Shown here one piece after another: positions 15,592-21,197 of a stretch of 27,131 nucleotides of DNA. The notes under the pieces were generated by a model. It worked only from the letters and a program-made list of their open reading frames with translations. It was not told the DNA's origin and searched no databases. The position numbers were made by a program, and so were the translations under genes. Positions within the stretch are counted from its first letter, which is position 1. Each line of letters starts with the position of its first letter. Source of the DNA: a virus; IMG/VR virus record IMGVR_UViG_3300007519_000614, positions 1-27,131 of that record. One strand, 5' to 3'.

Positions 15592-16236
15592 ATGCCAAGG
15601 AAAGAAAAGAAGTTTCACTTCATATACAGAACAGCGAATAATGTGACAGGAAAATATTATATTGGAATGCACACGACATATGATATAGACGATGGATATT
15701 TAGGATCAGGAACACGATTAAGATATTCGATACGAAAATACGGAGAAGATAATCATTCAAGAGAAATACTTGAATTTTTAGACTCTCGAATAGAATTAAA
15801 GAAAAGAGAAAAGGATATTGTAAACTTGAATGAGATAGCTAAAGAAGATTGTATGAACTTTAGAATTGGCGGTAATGGATGGCCAGGTAAAGGGACTAGA
15901 ATCGGAGGAGATAAATTTAAAGGAGCCCGTGAGTATTGGAAAGATCCTGAAAATAAAATTAGAATGTCCAAGATTGCATCGGATTCTCTAATTGAACGAT
16001 GGAAGGATCCTAAATTCAAAGAATCTAGATTGAAAGATATAGATTGGACGGGTAGGAAACATACAGAAGACGCTAAACAGAAGATGAGTGATTCTTCGAA
16101 TAATAAAGGAGTTAACAACTCTCAATTTGGAACATGCTGGATTTATAACGATAATGAAAGTAAGAAAATAAAAAAAGAAGACCTAGATTCATTTATTAAT
16201 AATGGATGGAATAGAGGAAGAAAATTGAAATTTTAA
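15592..16236 (+). CDS. GIY-YIG homing endonuclease 1 (Seg-like)
   Basis: The N-terminal 90 residues form a GIY-YIG nuclease: FIYRTANNVTGKYYIGMHTT carries the two signature strands, followed by SREILEFLDS and a Glu/Asn-containing helix. Basic DNA-binding repeats of NUMOD3 type follow (WTGRKHTEDAKQKMSDSSNNKG), then a conserved C-terminal box (NSQFGTCWIYN, KKIKKEDL, WNRGRKLKF). It lies between tRNA-Trp and tRNA-Ala, like free-standing Seg genes of T4-like phages that home next to tRNA genes. It has two full relatives in the window (18008, 19255) and a remnant (27052). The target site is unknown; the empty site would be the Trp-Ala spacer. Confidence 0.88.
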   Translation: MPRKEKKFHFIYRTANNVTGKYYIGMHTTYDIDDGYLGSGTRLRYSIRKYGEDNHSREILEFLDSRIELKKREKDIVNLNEIAKEDCMNFRIGGNGWPGKGTRIGGDKFKGAREYWKDPENKIRMSKIASDSLIERWKDPKFKESRLKDIDWTGRKHTEDAKQKMSDSSNNKGVNNSQFGTCWIYNDNESKKIKKEDLDSFINNGWNRGRKLKF

Positions 16237-16246
16237 AACTTAAAAT

Positions 16247-16322
16247 GGGGGTGTAGCTAAACTGGCTTAGCACCACGTTTGCAACGTGACGTATGCGGGT
16301 TCGAATCCCGTCGCTTCCACCA
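16247..16322 (+). tRNA. tRNA-Ala(TGC)
   Basis: Acceptor GGGGGTG/CGCTTCC with two G-U pairs, A73 and an encoded CCA (16320-16322). Anticodon loop TTTGCAA, T loop TTCGAAT. Confidence 0.9.
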
Positions 16323-16329
16323 TTTAAAA

Positions 16330-16346
16330 GTTCTTTGACATCTTGG
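16330..16346 (+). promoter_or_regulatory. boxA-like element GTTCTTTGACATCTTGG
   Basis: The same string (one base different) occurs at 25862-25878 just before another tRNA group, and GTTCTTTGA occurs at 23378 before structured RNAs. It resembles the GTTCTTTGA sequence in Bacteroidetes rRNA leaders and the boxA antitermination signal. It could alternatively be a TTGACA promoter element. Confidence 0.4.
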
Positions 16347-16387
16347 TTATTATCTATCAGAATAGTGGAAAAATTCATTTTACATTA

Positions 16388-16437
16388 GTTCTATAAACGC
16401 AGCCACACTTCGTCCGAAGAAAATGCAAATTTAGAAC
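16388..16437 (+). other. Structured spacer hairpin
   Basis: GTTCTA (16388-16393) pairs with TAGAAC (16432-16437), and CTTCG/CGAAG forms an inner hairpin. No tRNA fold is possible. It may be a processing hairpin between tRNAs. Confidence 0.35.
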
Positions 16438-16445
16438 AATTATAC

Positions 16446-16517
16446 GCTTGGGTAGCTCAGAGGCAGAGCAATCGACTGTTAATCGATGGGTCGGGATTTC
16501 AAAATTCCCCCTGAGCG
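16446..16517 (+). tRNA. tRNA-Asn(GTT)
   Basis: Anticodon arm ATCGA CTGTTAA TCGAT, acceptor GCTTGGG/CCTGAGC, G73. The T arm is atypical (TTTCAAA in place of TTCGANN). Confidence 0.87.
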
Positions 16518-16529
16518 CAAATAATAAAT

Positions 16530-16613
16530 GGGGTCGCGCTGGAGTTGGAGAGCCAGGGCAGTCTGTAAAATTGTTGACTTATGTCTGAATGGGTTCGAAT
16601 CCCTTATGCCCCA
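16530..16613 (+). tRNA. tRNA-Tyr(GTA), class II
   Basis: Anticodon arm GCAGT CTGTAAA ATTGT and a long variable arm as expected for bacterial tRNA-Tyr. The acceptor GGGGTCG/ATGCCCC has two unpaired positions at its base, and the T stem has a T-T mismatch. Confidence 0.85.
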
Positions 16614-16619
16614 CAACAT

Positions 16620-16691
16620 GCTCGGTTCGTCTAACGGCCAGGACCTATGGTTTTCATCCATAAAATAGGGGTTCGATTCCCCTACCTAGTA
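16620..16691 (+). tRNA. tRNA-Glu(TTC)
   Basis: Anticodon arm TATGG TTTTCAT CCATA; T arm AGGGG TTCGATT CCCCT; acceptor GCTCGGT/ACCTAGT with one C-T mismatch. Confidence 0.88.
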
Positions 16692-16710
16692 CTAAAAATA
16701 AACAAATAAA

Positions 16711-16763
16711 AATGAAACACTCAAAGATCATAGAGTGACTTAGAATCATGCAGCTAAGTCATT
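16711..16763 (+). ncRNA. Two-hairpin, three-way-junction structure between tRNAs
   Basis: AATGA (16711-16715) pairs with TCATT (16759-16763) and encloses two adjacent hairpins, CACTC/GAGTG and ACTTAG/CTAAGT. It has no T-loop signature. It is either a processing structure or a small RNA. Confidence 0.35.
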
Positions 16764-16790
16764 CGATAATCGCAATATGTATTAGAGAAT

Positions 16791-16864
16791 GATTTCGTAG
16801 CTCAGTTGGTTAGAGCACCTCACTTTTAATGAGGGAGTCGTGGGTTCGAGCCCCACCGGGATCA
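16791..16864 (+). tRNA. tRNA-Lys(TTT)
   Basis: Acceptor GATTTCG/CGGGATC, A73; anticodon arm CCTCA CTTTTAA TGAGG; T arm GTGGG TTCGAGC CCCAC. Confidence 0.93.
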
Positions 16865-16878
16865 CATTAGAGATTAGG

Positions 16879-16917
16879 CCTAGTAAAGCATCTTTCCTTA
16901 GTGGAAACGTAACTAGG
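16879..16917 (+). other. Spacer hairpin
   Basis: CCTAGT (16879-16884) pairs with ACTAGG (16912-16917), and TTTCC/GGAAA forms an inner stem. Possibly a tRNA processing hairpin. Confidence 0.35.
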
Positions 16918-16922
16918 TATAT

Positions 16923-17000
16923 GGTGGTTATAGCTCAGTTGGTTAGAGCGCACGGTTGTGGTCTGTGAGGTCGTCGGTTCGATCCCGACTTTCCACCCCA
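16923..17000 (+). tRNA. tRNA-His(GTG)
   Basis: Has the His-specific extra G at position -1 opposite C73, an anticodon loop TTGTGGT and an encoded CCA. The acceptor GTGGTTA/TTTCCAC contains two T-T mismatches. Confidence 0.9.
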
Positions 17001-17009
17001 ATATTACAA

Positions 17010-17082
17010 TGTCCTATGGTGTAATTGGCAACACGTCGGTTTTTGGTACCGAAGAGTCCAGGTTCGAGCCCTGGTGGGACAA
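17010..17082 (+). tRNA. tRNA-Gln(TTG)
   Basis: Acceptor TGTCCTA/TGGGACA with the T1-A72 pair typical of Gln, anticodon arm TCGGT TTTTGGT ACCGA, A73. Confidence 0.92.
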
Positions 17083-17289
17083 CAAAAAGAGAGAAACATT
17101 TGCAGAAATATTAAGTGAACCATATCACGAATATTATTGGAAATCTATATAACGAACTCAACGTATCAACGCAAAGGCTAAGACAAACCGTGAGCTAATG
17201 AAAGGGTAGACAGGCGGAAAGCAAGGAGTATAGAAAGTATAATAATAGGAAGGATATAAAGTACCTTAGCAGAGTATGCCGTGTGGATG
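17083..17289 (+). other. Spacer with a short gene remnant
   Basis: About 200 nt without a tRNA. Positions 17083-17151 read as a protein-like fragment without a start (KKRETFAEILSEPYHEYYW), probably the tail of a lost gene. I see no structure or gene in the rest. Confidence 0.35.
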
Positions 17290-17373
17290 ATAATAGTATA
17301 GCTCAGTTGGCAGAGCAGGGGACATCATTTGCGTTTTAAACCCCGCGTCGGAGGTTCGAGTCCTTCTATTATA
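17290..17373 (+). tRNA. Atypical tRNA-like gene with expanded anticodon loop
   Basis: Acceptor ATAATAG/CTATTAT (7 perfect pairs), D arm GCTC/GAGC and T arm (G)GAGG TTCGAGT CCTT(C) are clear. Four nucleotides instead of two join acceptor and D arm. The anticodon stem GGGG/CCCC encloses 19 nt instead of about 9, so the anticodon cannot be assigned. Removing about 10-12 nt would give a normal loop. Either it is a degenerate gene or its loop carries an insertion that is removed or tolerated. Confidence 0.6.
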
Positions 17374-17398
17374 ATTATGAAGCACGTTAAAATTATAC

Positions 17399-17473
17399 GG
17401 TTCCGCAGTCCAGTCCGGAGTGGACGCCTCCCTGTCACGGAGGAGATCGAGGGTTCGAATCCCTTCGGAACCG
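17399..17473 (+). tRNA. tRNA-Asp(GTC)
   Basis: Acceptor GGTTCCG/CGGAACC, G73 (Asp identity), anticodon arm CCTCC CTGTCAC GGAGG. Confidence 0.93.
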
Positions 17474-17698
17474 CATTTAATTATCGATAGTTTAATGGTT
17501 AAGTAATAGTAAGTAAAATAAGTAGACATCAAAGATCTAATGTTAAAAGGTTTATCGAAATTACAACAGTTTAGAACATGAGCAGTTGAGGCCCAAGGTG
17601 CAGTATCAATTCTGCAAAGATAATTAATAATTCGTTAACCTAATAATTCAGTGATTAACCGAAGTAGAGTATTAAATAAAACAAATAAAGGAGAAACA
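17474..17698 (+). other. Spacer with possible tRNA debris
   Basis: No intact gene. The start (TATCGATAGTTTAATGG) resembles the 5' part of a Gly/Glu-type tRNA without a matching 3' part. The rest shows no clear coding or structure. Confidence 0.3.
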
Positions 17699-17770
17699 AT
17701 GAAGCGATTAATCGTAAGAATTATGAAAGTAATTAATGAAGGAGGAATATTTTTTCCACCACACAAGTAA
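17699..17770 (+). CDS. 23-codon ORF with a Shine-Dalgarno
   Basis: ATG 17699 to TAA 17768-17770. AAAGGAGAAAC lies 2-12 nt before the ATG, one of very few good Shine-Dalgarno sequences in the window, where most genes have none. The peptide is basic at the start and ends FFPPHK. It directly precedes tRNA-Pro. Could be a genuine small peptide or a chance ORF. Confidence 0.35.
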   Translation: MKRLIVRIMKVINEGGIFFPPHK

Positions 17771-17776
17771 ACCAAT

Positions 17777-17852
17777 CGGGACTTAGAGGAGTCCGGTTTA
17801 TCTCGCTTGCTTTGGGAGCAAGAGCACGGGGGTTCGAATCCCTCCGTCCCGA
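17777..17852 (+). tRNA. tRNA-Pro(TGG)
   Basis: C1-G72 acceptor CGGGACT/CGTCCCG, A73, anticodon arm CTTGC TTTGGGA GCAAG, T loop TTCGAAT. Confidence 0.9.
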
Positions 17853-17882
17853 CACTAATTTTATCGCAGATATTTAACACAA

Positions 17883-17955
17883 GCAGGATGTAGCTTAATG
17901 GCTTAAAGCATCACACTTCCAATGTGAGGACGGGGTTCGATTCCCACATTCTGCT
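17883..17955 (+). tRNA. tRNA-Gly(TCC)
   Basis: Acceptor GCAGGAT/ATTCTGC, T73 (Gly discriminator), anticodon arm TCACA CTTCCAA TGTGA. Confidence 0.92.
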
Positions 17956-17960
17956 CCTTT

Positions 17961-17991
17961 AACTTTTTTGCACTTGACTTTAGATAAATAA
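17961..17991 (+). promoter_or_regulatory. Repeated promoter-like block, copy 2
   Basis: AACTTTTTTG followed by a spacer and TAGATAAATAA, 16 nt before the second GIY-YIG gene. Confidence 0.5.
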
Positions 17992-18007
17992 ATAAAACGA
18001 TTTACTA

Positions 18008-18634
18008 ATGTCAAGGACAAAAAAGTATCATTACATTTACAAAACAACGTGTAATATATCAAATAGATATTATTACGGAATGCACTCAACTGATAATTTA
18101 AACGATAGTTATATCGGAAGTGGAACCAGATTATGGCATTCTATTAATTACCATGGAAGAGAAAATCATTCTATGGAAATATTAGAATATTTAGATAATC
18201 GCGATTTACTTAAATTAAGAGAACGTGAATTAATAAATGAAGATATGTTAAAAGATCCAATGTGTATGAATCTCAAAGTTGGAGGAGAAGGAGGAGGATT
18301 CACAGAAGCTCAATATAAAAAGGGAGCTCACACCATGCTTAAAAAAATATGGAATGATCCTGAATTTAGAAAAAGAAAATCTATATCTTCATCTAAAAAT
18401 ATTAAACATTTATTATCTGAAGGAATCATAAAAGCTCCAGATTGGACTGGTAGAAAACATTCAGATGAAACTAAAAAGAAAATGAGTGAATCATCTAATA
18501 ATAAAGGATCTAAAAATTCTCAATTTGGAACATGTTGGATTTATAATGAAATTGAAAGTAAGAAAATTAAAAAAGAGGAGATTGTTTATTATTTAAAATC
18601 TGGTTGGAATAAAGGTAGAAAATTAAATTTCTAA
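18008..18634 (+). CDS. GIY-YIG homing endonuclease 2 (Seg-like)
   Basis: The nuclease core is HYIYKTTCNISNRYYYGMHSTDN followed by LWHSINYHGRENHSMEILEYLDN. NUMOD3-type repeats follow (DWTGRKHSDETKKKMSESSNNKG), with the same C-terminal box as copy 1 (NSQFGTCWIYN, WNKGRKLNF). The YIG strand reads YYG, so the second signature Ile is a Tyr. It lies between tRNA-Gly and the 94-aa ORF. Its N-terminal half is closer to copy 3 and its C-terminal half to copy 1, which suggests exchange between copies. Confidence 0.87.
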   Translation: MSRTKKYHYIYKTTCNISNRYYYGMHSTDNLNDSYIGSGTRLWHSINYHGRENHSMEILEYLDNRDLLKLRERELINEDMLKDPMCMNLKVGGEGGGFTEAQYKKGAHTMLKKIWNDPEFRKRKSISSSKNIKHLLSEGIIKAPDWTGRKHSDETKKKMSESSNNKGSKNSQFGTCWIYNEIESKKIKKEEIVYYLKSGWNKGRKLNF

Positions 18635-18684
18635 AAATAACGCTACCGCCCGAAACCTTTAATAGAAATAAAGTATTAGATAAC

Positions 18685-18969
18685 ATGACGGCATTGAATT
18701 ATCTAAAGCTTATAAAGAATGCTGAATTTCTTGGAAGATCTAGAATTGATGGACATCCAATGTATAGAGCTTGGATTGGAAAAAATCCAAGAACTAGAGG
18801 ACTAGACACTGTTAAATTTAAGTATGACGAATCCAATAAAACTCATAGCATAATTAAAGAAATTGATTATGTTAGAGGATATCAAGATACGCATGGATTA
18901 GTATCAGATGGAATAGTCGGTCCAGTAACTATTAGAGTTGCACGATATAGAAATGACGATATTATTTAA
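18685..18969 (+). CDS. Unknown 94-aa protein with PG_binding_1-like end
   Basis: The C-terminal third (RGYQDTHGLVSDGIVGPVTIRVA) follows the pattern of peptidoglycan-binding domain 1 (FQxxxGLxxDGIVGPxTxxxL), but a full three-helix domain is not obvious. The first part is basic and unknown. It is a solitary protein gene inside the tRNA array, between a homing endonuclease and a tRNA-like RNA; possibly carried there by the endonuclease. Confidence 0.6.
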   Translation: MTALNYLKLIKNAEFLGRSRIDGHPMYRAWIGKNPRTRGLDTVKFKYDESNKTHSIIKEIDYVRGYQDTHGLVSDGIVGPVTIRVARYRNDDII

Positions 18970-18972
18970 GAA

Positions 18973-19040
18973 TTTGGGACCGGTATACTCAATTCGGTGG
19001 TGAGGCAATTGTGATGGAGATCCTTTGCCCTCCCAAACCA
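18973..19040 (+). ncRNA. tRNA-like RNA lacking an arm, with encoded CCA
   Basis: TTTGGGA (18973-18979) pairs perfectly with TCCCAAA (19031-19037), followed directly by CCA. Inside are only two hairpins, CCG/CGG and GGCAA/TTTGCC; there is no T-loop. Length 68 nt. The next tRNA begins 1 nt later, so RNase P and tRNA nucleases would free it in any case. Confidence 0.55.
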
Positions 19041-19041
19041 T

Positions 19042-19115
19042 GGCGATGTAGCTCAGTTGGCTAGAGCGTAGGATTCATAAACCTGAGGTCATCAGTTCGA
19101 TTCTGATCATCGCTA
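19042..19115 (+). tRNA. tRNA with CAT anticodon (Met or Ile2)
   Basis: Acceptor GGCGATG/CATCGCT, A73; anticodon loop TTCATAA. The purine-rich stem and lack of initiator features make it elongator Met or a lysidine-modified Ile tRNA; the sequence alone does not settle which. Confidence 0.88.
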
Positions 19116-19130
19116 CAAAAAGAGATTTAT

Positions 19131-19203
19131 TGCGGGGTAGAGCAGCTGGTAGCTCGTTAGGCTCATAACCTAGAGGTCGTCGGTTCGAGTCCGGCCCCCG
19201 CTA
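19131..19203 (+). tRNA. tRNA-fMet(CAT)
   Basis: Initiator features: an unpaired 1-72 position (T1/T72), GCGGGG/CCCCGC stem, and D arm GAGC AGCTGGTA GCTC nearly identical to bacterial initiator tRNA. Anticodon loop CTCATAA. Confidence 0.92.
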
Positions 19204-19208
19204 CTTTT

Positions 19209-19238
19209 AACTTTTTGTTCCTAAGTATAGATAAATAA
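19209..19238 (+). promoter_or_regulatory. Repeated promoter-like block, copy 3
   Basis: AACTTTTTG, then TTCCTAAGTATAGATAAATAA, 16 nt before the third GIY-YIG gene. Confidence 0.5.
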
Positions 19239-19254
19239 AATAAACTTATTTACT

Positions 19255-19887
19255 ATGCCTAGGAAACAAAAAGTTTATCATTACATTTATAAAACGACAT
19301 GTAATATATCAAATATATATTATTATGGAATGCATTCCACTGATAATTTAGAAGATGGATATATTGGAAGTGGAACTAGACTATGGCACTCTATTAACTA
19401 TCATGGAAAAGAAAATCACTCAATTGAGATCTTAGAATATTTAGATGATAGAAAATCTCTAAAATATAGAGAAAAAGAATTAATTAAAGAGGAAACACTA
19501 AAGGATCCAATGTGTATGAATTTAGCATTAGGTGGTGAAGGCGGCATTAGAAATAAAAAACATGCTAAAAAATTCCACAAAGCAGGAGGTCGTAAGGTTC
19601 TTCAGATGATGAGTAAAATACATCACAATAAATTAAAAAGTGACGTGGGGTATAGAGAAAAATATTGTAAATCTGTATCTGAATCATTAAAAGGAGAAAA
19701 GAATCCAATGTTTGGAAAATCTCACTCCATTGAAACTAAAAAGAAAATGAGTAAGTCTTCTAATAATAAAGGTCAGAATAACTCTCAATTCGGTAAACGT
19801 TGGATAACAAACGGAACTGAAAATAGAAAAATTGATAAGTTTATGGACATTCCAGAAGGATGGAGTCCAGGTAGAAAACTTAAATGA
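19255..19887 (+). CDS. GIY-YIG homing endonuclease 3 (Seg-like)
   Basis: GIY-YIG core HYIYKTTCNISNIYYYGMHSTDN, then HSIEILEYLDD with the helix residues. NUMOD3-like motifs follow (NPMFGKSHSIETKKKMSKSSNNKG), and the C-terminal box is divergent (NSQFGKRWITN, PEGWSPGRKLK). The first 95 residues are nearly the same as copy 2; the rest is unrelated to it in the middle. It lies between tRNA-fMet and a group of tRNA-like RNAs. Confidence 0.87.
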   Translation: MPRKQKVYHYIYKTTCNISNIYYYGMHSTDNLEDGYIGSGTRLWHSINYHGKENHSIEILEYLDDRKSLKYREKELIKEETLKDPMCMNLALGGEGGIRNKKHAKKFHKAGGRKVLQMMSKIHHNKLKSDVGYREKYCKSVSESLKGEKNPMFGKSHSIETKKKMSKSSNNKGQNNSQFGKRWITNGTENRKIDKFMDIPEGWSPGRKLK

Positions 19888-19890
19888 CAC

Positions 19891-19964
19891 ATGCCGGATA
19901 ATACTCATGTTTATCCATGAGCCGGCTCCAATTAGTTACGTAAGTCCAGGTAACCGCCCGGCAT
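19891..19964 (+). ncRNA. tRNA-like RNA lacking an arm
   Basis: ATGCCGG (19891-19897) pairs with CCGGCAT (19958-19964). Inside are CTCATG/CATGAG with loop TTTATC, and GTTAC/GTAAC. A competing pairing (GCCGG with CCGGC at 19920-19925) would give a single long hairpin. Total 74 nt, no T-loop. Confidence 0.45.
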
Positions 19965-19984
19965 TGACATTAACATTATCATTA

Positions 19985-20117
19985 AGAGGATTAGTATATT
20001 CTTCCTTCACTAAATCCAAACAGGTGGTCCCGAGTTCGAATCTCGGTCTCTTCTTAGGAAGAGGTAGCTCAGTCGGTAGAGTCCCTGTCTCATAATAGAA
20101 TATACACTTACCTTTTT
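19985..20117 (+). ncRNA. Structured RNA motif, copy a (encloses the permuted tRNA)
   Basis: P1 AAGAGG with CCTTTT; internal loop ATTA (19990-19993) opposite ACTTA (20106-20110); P2 GTATATTC (19994-20001) with GAATATAC (20098-20105), 8 perfect pairs; then TTCCTTC. The interior is a tRNA in permuted order. A T-run follows P1. Confidence 0.7.
20020..20095 (+). tRNA. Circularly permuted tRNA, anticodon CAT
   Basis: The 3' half comes first: ACAGG (anticodon stem), TGGTC, T arm CCGAG TTCGAAT CTCGG, acceptor TCTCTTC. A TTAG loop then leads into the 5' half: acceptor GAAGAGG, TA, D arm GCTC/GAGT, anticodon stem CCTGT, loop CTCATAA. CCTGT pairs with ACAGG and the acceptor strands pair in all seven positions, so every helix of a tRNA is there with the break in the anticodon loop. 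The amino acid would be Met or Ile. Confidence 0.75.
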
Positions 20118-20124
20118 ATTTTAT

Positions 20125-20198
20125 ACGAGTATAGCTCAGTTGGTTAGAGCGCAACACTGATAATGTTGAGGTCGCAAGTTCAAATCTTGCTATTCGTA
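20125..20198 (+). tRNA. tRNA-Ile(GAT)
   Basis: Acceptor ACGAGTA/TATTCGT, A73; anticodon arm CAACA CTGATAA TGTTG. Confidence 0.93.
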
Positions 20199-20201
20199 CA
20201 T

Positions 20202-20299
20202 TGAGGATTAGAAATTACTTCCTTCTTTTTATTGGTTCGATTCCAATAAAGACTGCTAATACCGGTCTTTAGGTTAACTTAGAAATTTCACTTACCTCA
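20202..20299 (+). ncRNA. Structured RNA motif, copy b (with T-arm-like hairpin)
   Basis: P1 TGAGG/CCTCA; ATTA opposite ACTTA; P2 GAAATT/AATTTC; then CTTCCTTC. The interior has a T arm (ATTGG TTCGATT CCAAT) and AAAGAC/GTCTTT closed by a loop, as if a permuted acceptor stem, but no D or anticodon arm. The interior is similar in sequence to 26348-26400. Confidence 0.65.
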
Positions 20300-20305
20300 T
20301 TATTT

Positions 20306-20380
20306 AGTCTCATAGCTCAGTTGGTTCAGAGCATTTGCCTTACAAGCAAGAGGTCGTAGGTTCGACTCCTACTGAGACTA
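20306..20380 (+). tRNA. tRNA-Val(TAC)
   Basis: Acceptor AGTCTCA/TGAGACT, A73; anticodon loop CTTACAA; T arm GTAGG TTCGACT CCTAC. Confidence 0.93.
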
Positions 20381-20436
20381 CTAGAAATAATAACCAAGAA
20401 TGTCAATCGCTAATAAATAATAAAAAATAACAAGAC

Positions 20437-20928
20437 ATGACTATTTTAGTATTAAACGCAGATTCTCAACCTTTGAATGTTACGACATTTCAAAGAGGTT
20501 TCAACCTTGTATGGAAAGGTAAAGCCGAAGTTGTGAAGTATGATGCAGATTCTCCTATTGAGTCTTCTGTTGGAACATACAAACGTCCTCTTGTTATTAG
20601 ATTAATCAGATTCGTTTACATTCCATTTAAGAAAGTACCATTATCTCGTCAAAATATATTCAGACGTGATGGACACAAATGTGGGTATTGTGGAGATGCA
20701 AGTAAGGATCTTACAATTGATCATATCTTCCCAAAATCTAAAGGTGGAGATAACAGTTGGAAAAATCTAGTTACTTGTTGTAAAAAATGTAACTGTAAAA
20801 AAGATAACATGACGACTAAAGAAGCAGATATGACATTACTCGTAACAGCATACATGCCAACCTTTACTCAGTTTATCGACGGTATGGTAGACGGACATAG
20901 AGCAACATGGGCAGAATATCTCTCATAA
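20437..20928 (+). CDS. HNH endonuclease
   Basis: Residues 76-125 form a zinc-type HNH domain: NIFRRDGHKCGYCGDAS with the first Cys pair, LTIDHIFPKSKGG with the catalytic DH, SWKNLVTCCKKCNCKK with the second Cys pair and Asn. The first 75 residues (ILVLNADSQPLNV, the widespread N-terminal segment of this HNH family) are typical of stand-alone HNH proteins found in many bacteria and phages. Roles include homing and DNA processing at packaging; none is shown here. An ATAAATAA box at 20413-20420 lies 16 nt before the ATG. Confidence 0.88.
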   Translation: MTILVLNADSQPLNVTTFQRGFNLVWKGKAEVVKYDADSPIESSVGTYKRPLVIRLIRFVYIPFKKVPLSRQNIFRRDGHKCGYCGDASKDLTIDHIFPKSKGGDNSWKNLVTCCKKCNCKKDNMTTKEADMTLLVTAYMPTFTQFIDGMVDGHRATWAEYLS

Positions 20929-20971
20929 AATTTTCACAAATTATGAAACTTAGTCAGTAACATATGTATAA

Positions 20972-20979
20972 TATATTTG
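20972..20979 (+). promoter_or_regulatory. -7 box TATATTTG of a likely promoter
   Basis: A perfect match to the Bacteroidetes -7 consensus; no clear -33 TTTG at the right distance. Transcription from here would give a leader of about 210 nt containing motif copies c and d before the TerD-like gene. Confidence 0.4.
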
Positions 20980-21014
20980 TTACAAAATTAACGACACAAG
21001 TTCATTAACATATT

Positions 21015-21090
21015 AAAATTGGATTAGTAGGTAACTTCCTTCTACAACAACTATATTAAAGCTAAAATAGTTGCCTCATTTACCAATTTT
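21015..21090 (+). ncRNA. Structured RNA motif, copy c
   Basis: P1 AAAATTGG/CCAATTTT (8 pairs); ATTA opposite ATTTA; P2 AGGTAAC with GTTGCCT; then TTCCTTC. The interior hairpin CAACTAT/ATAGTTG partly competes with P2. It lies in the leader of the TerD-like gene. Confidence 0.65.
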
Positions 21091-21099
21091 AACTTACTT

Positions 21100-21175
21100 A
21101 AGCGGATTAAAAGTGGCTTCCTTCTTTAAACTTTTGATGTATTTAGTCACTTTAATCCCCGCTTTTTATTTTTAA
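21100..21175 (+). ncRNA. Structured RNA motif, copy d, with terminator-like end
   Basis: P1 AAGCGG/CCGCTT followed by a T-rich tract; ATTA loop; P2 AAAGTGGC/GTCACTTT; then TTCCTTC. P1 plus the T-tract could act as a terminator 22 nt before the start codon of the TerD-like gene, which suggests riboregulation. Confidence 0.65.
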
Positions 21176-21197
21176 ACAAAACTTAAAACAATATAGC

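Noticed and set aside
17266-18089. Several minus-strand ORFs with phrases such as GIRTLD, GTEGFEPP or CGNRTP
   Set aside because: These are the known false proteins made by translating tRNA T arms and acceptor stems in reverse; similar ones occur at 16196-16661 and 25850-26638.
19687-20095. ORFs 19687-19908 (minus) and 19832-20095 (plus)
   Set aside because: They overlap the third endonuclease gene and the structured RNAs and have no protein-like composition.
19985-20117. Permuted group I intron as the cause of the permuted tRNA
   Set aside because: The flanks are only about 35 and 20 nt, without P7 or the other core elements, and no G precedes the 3' exon.
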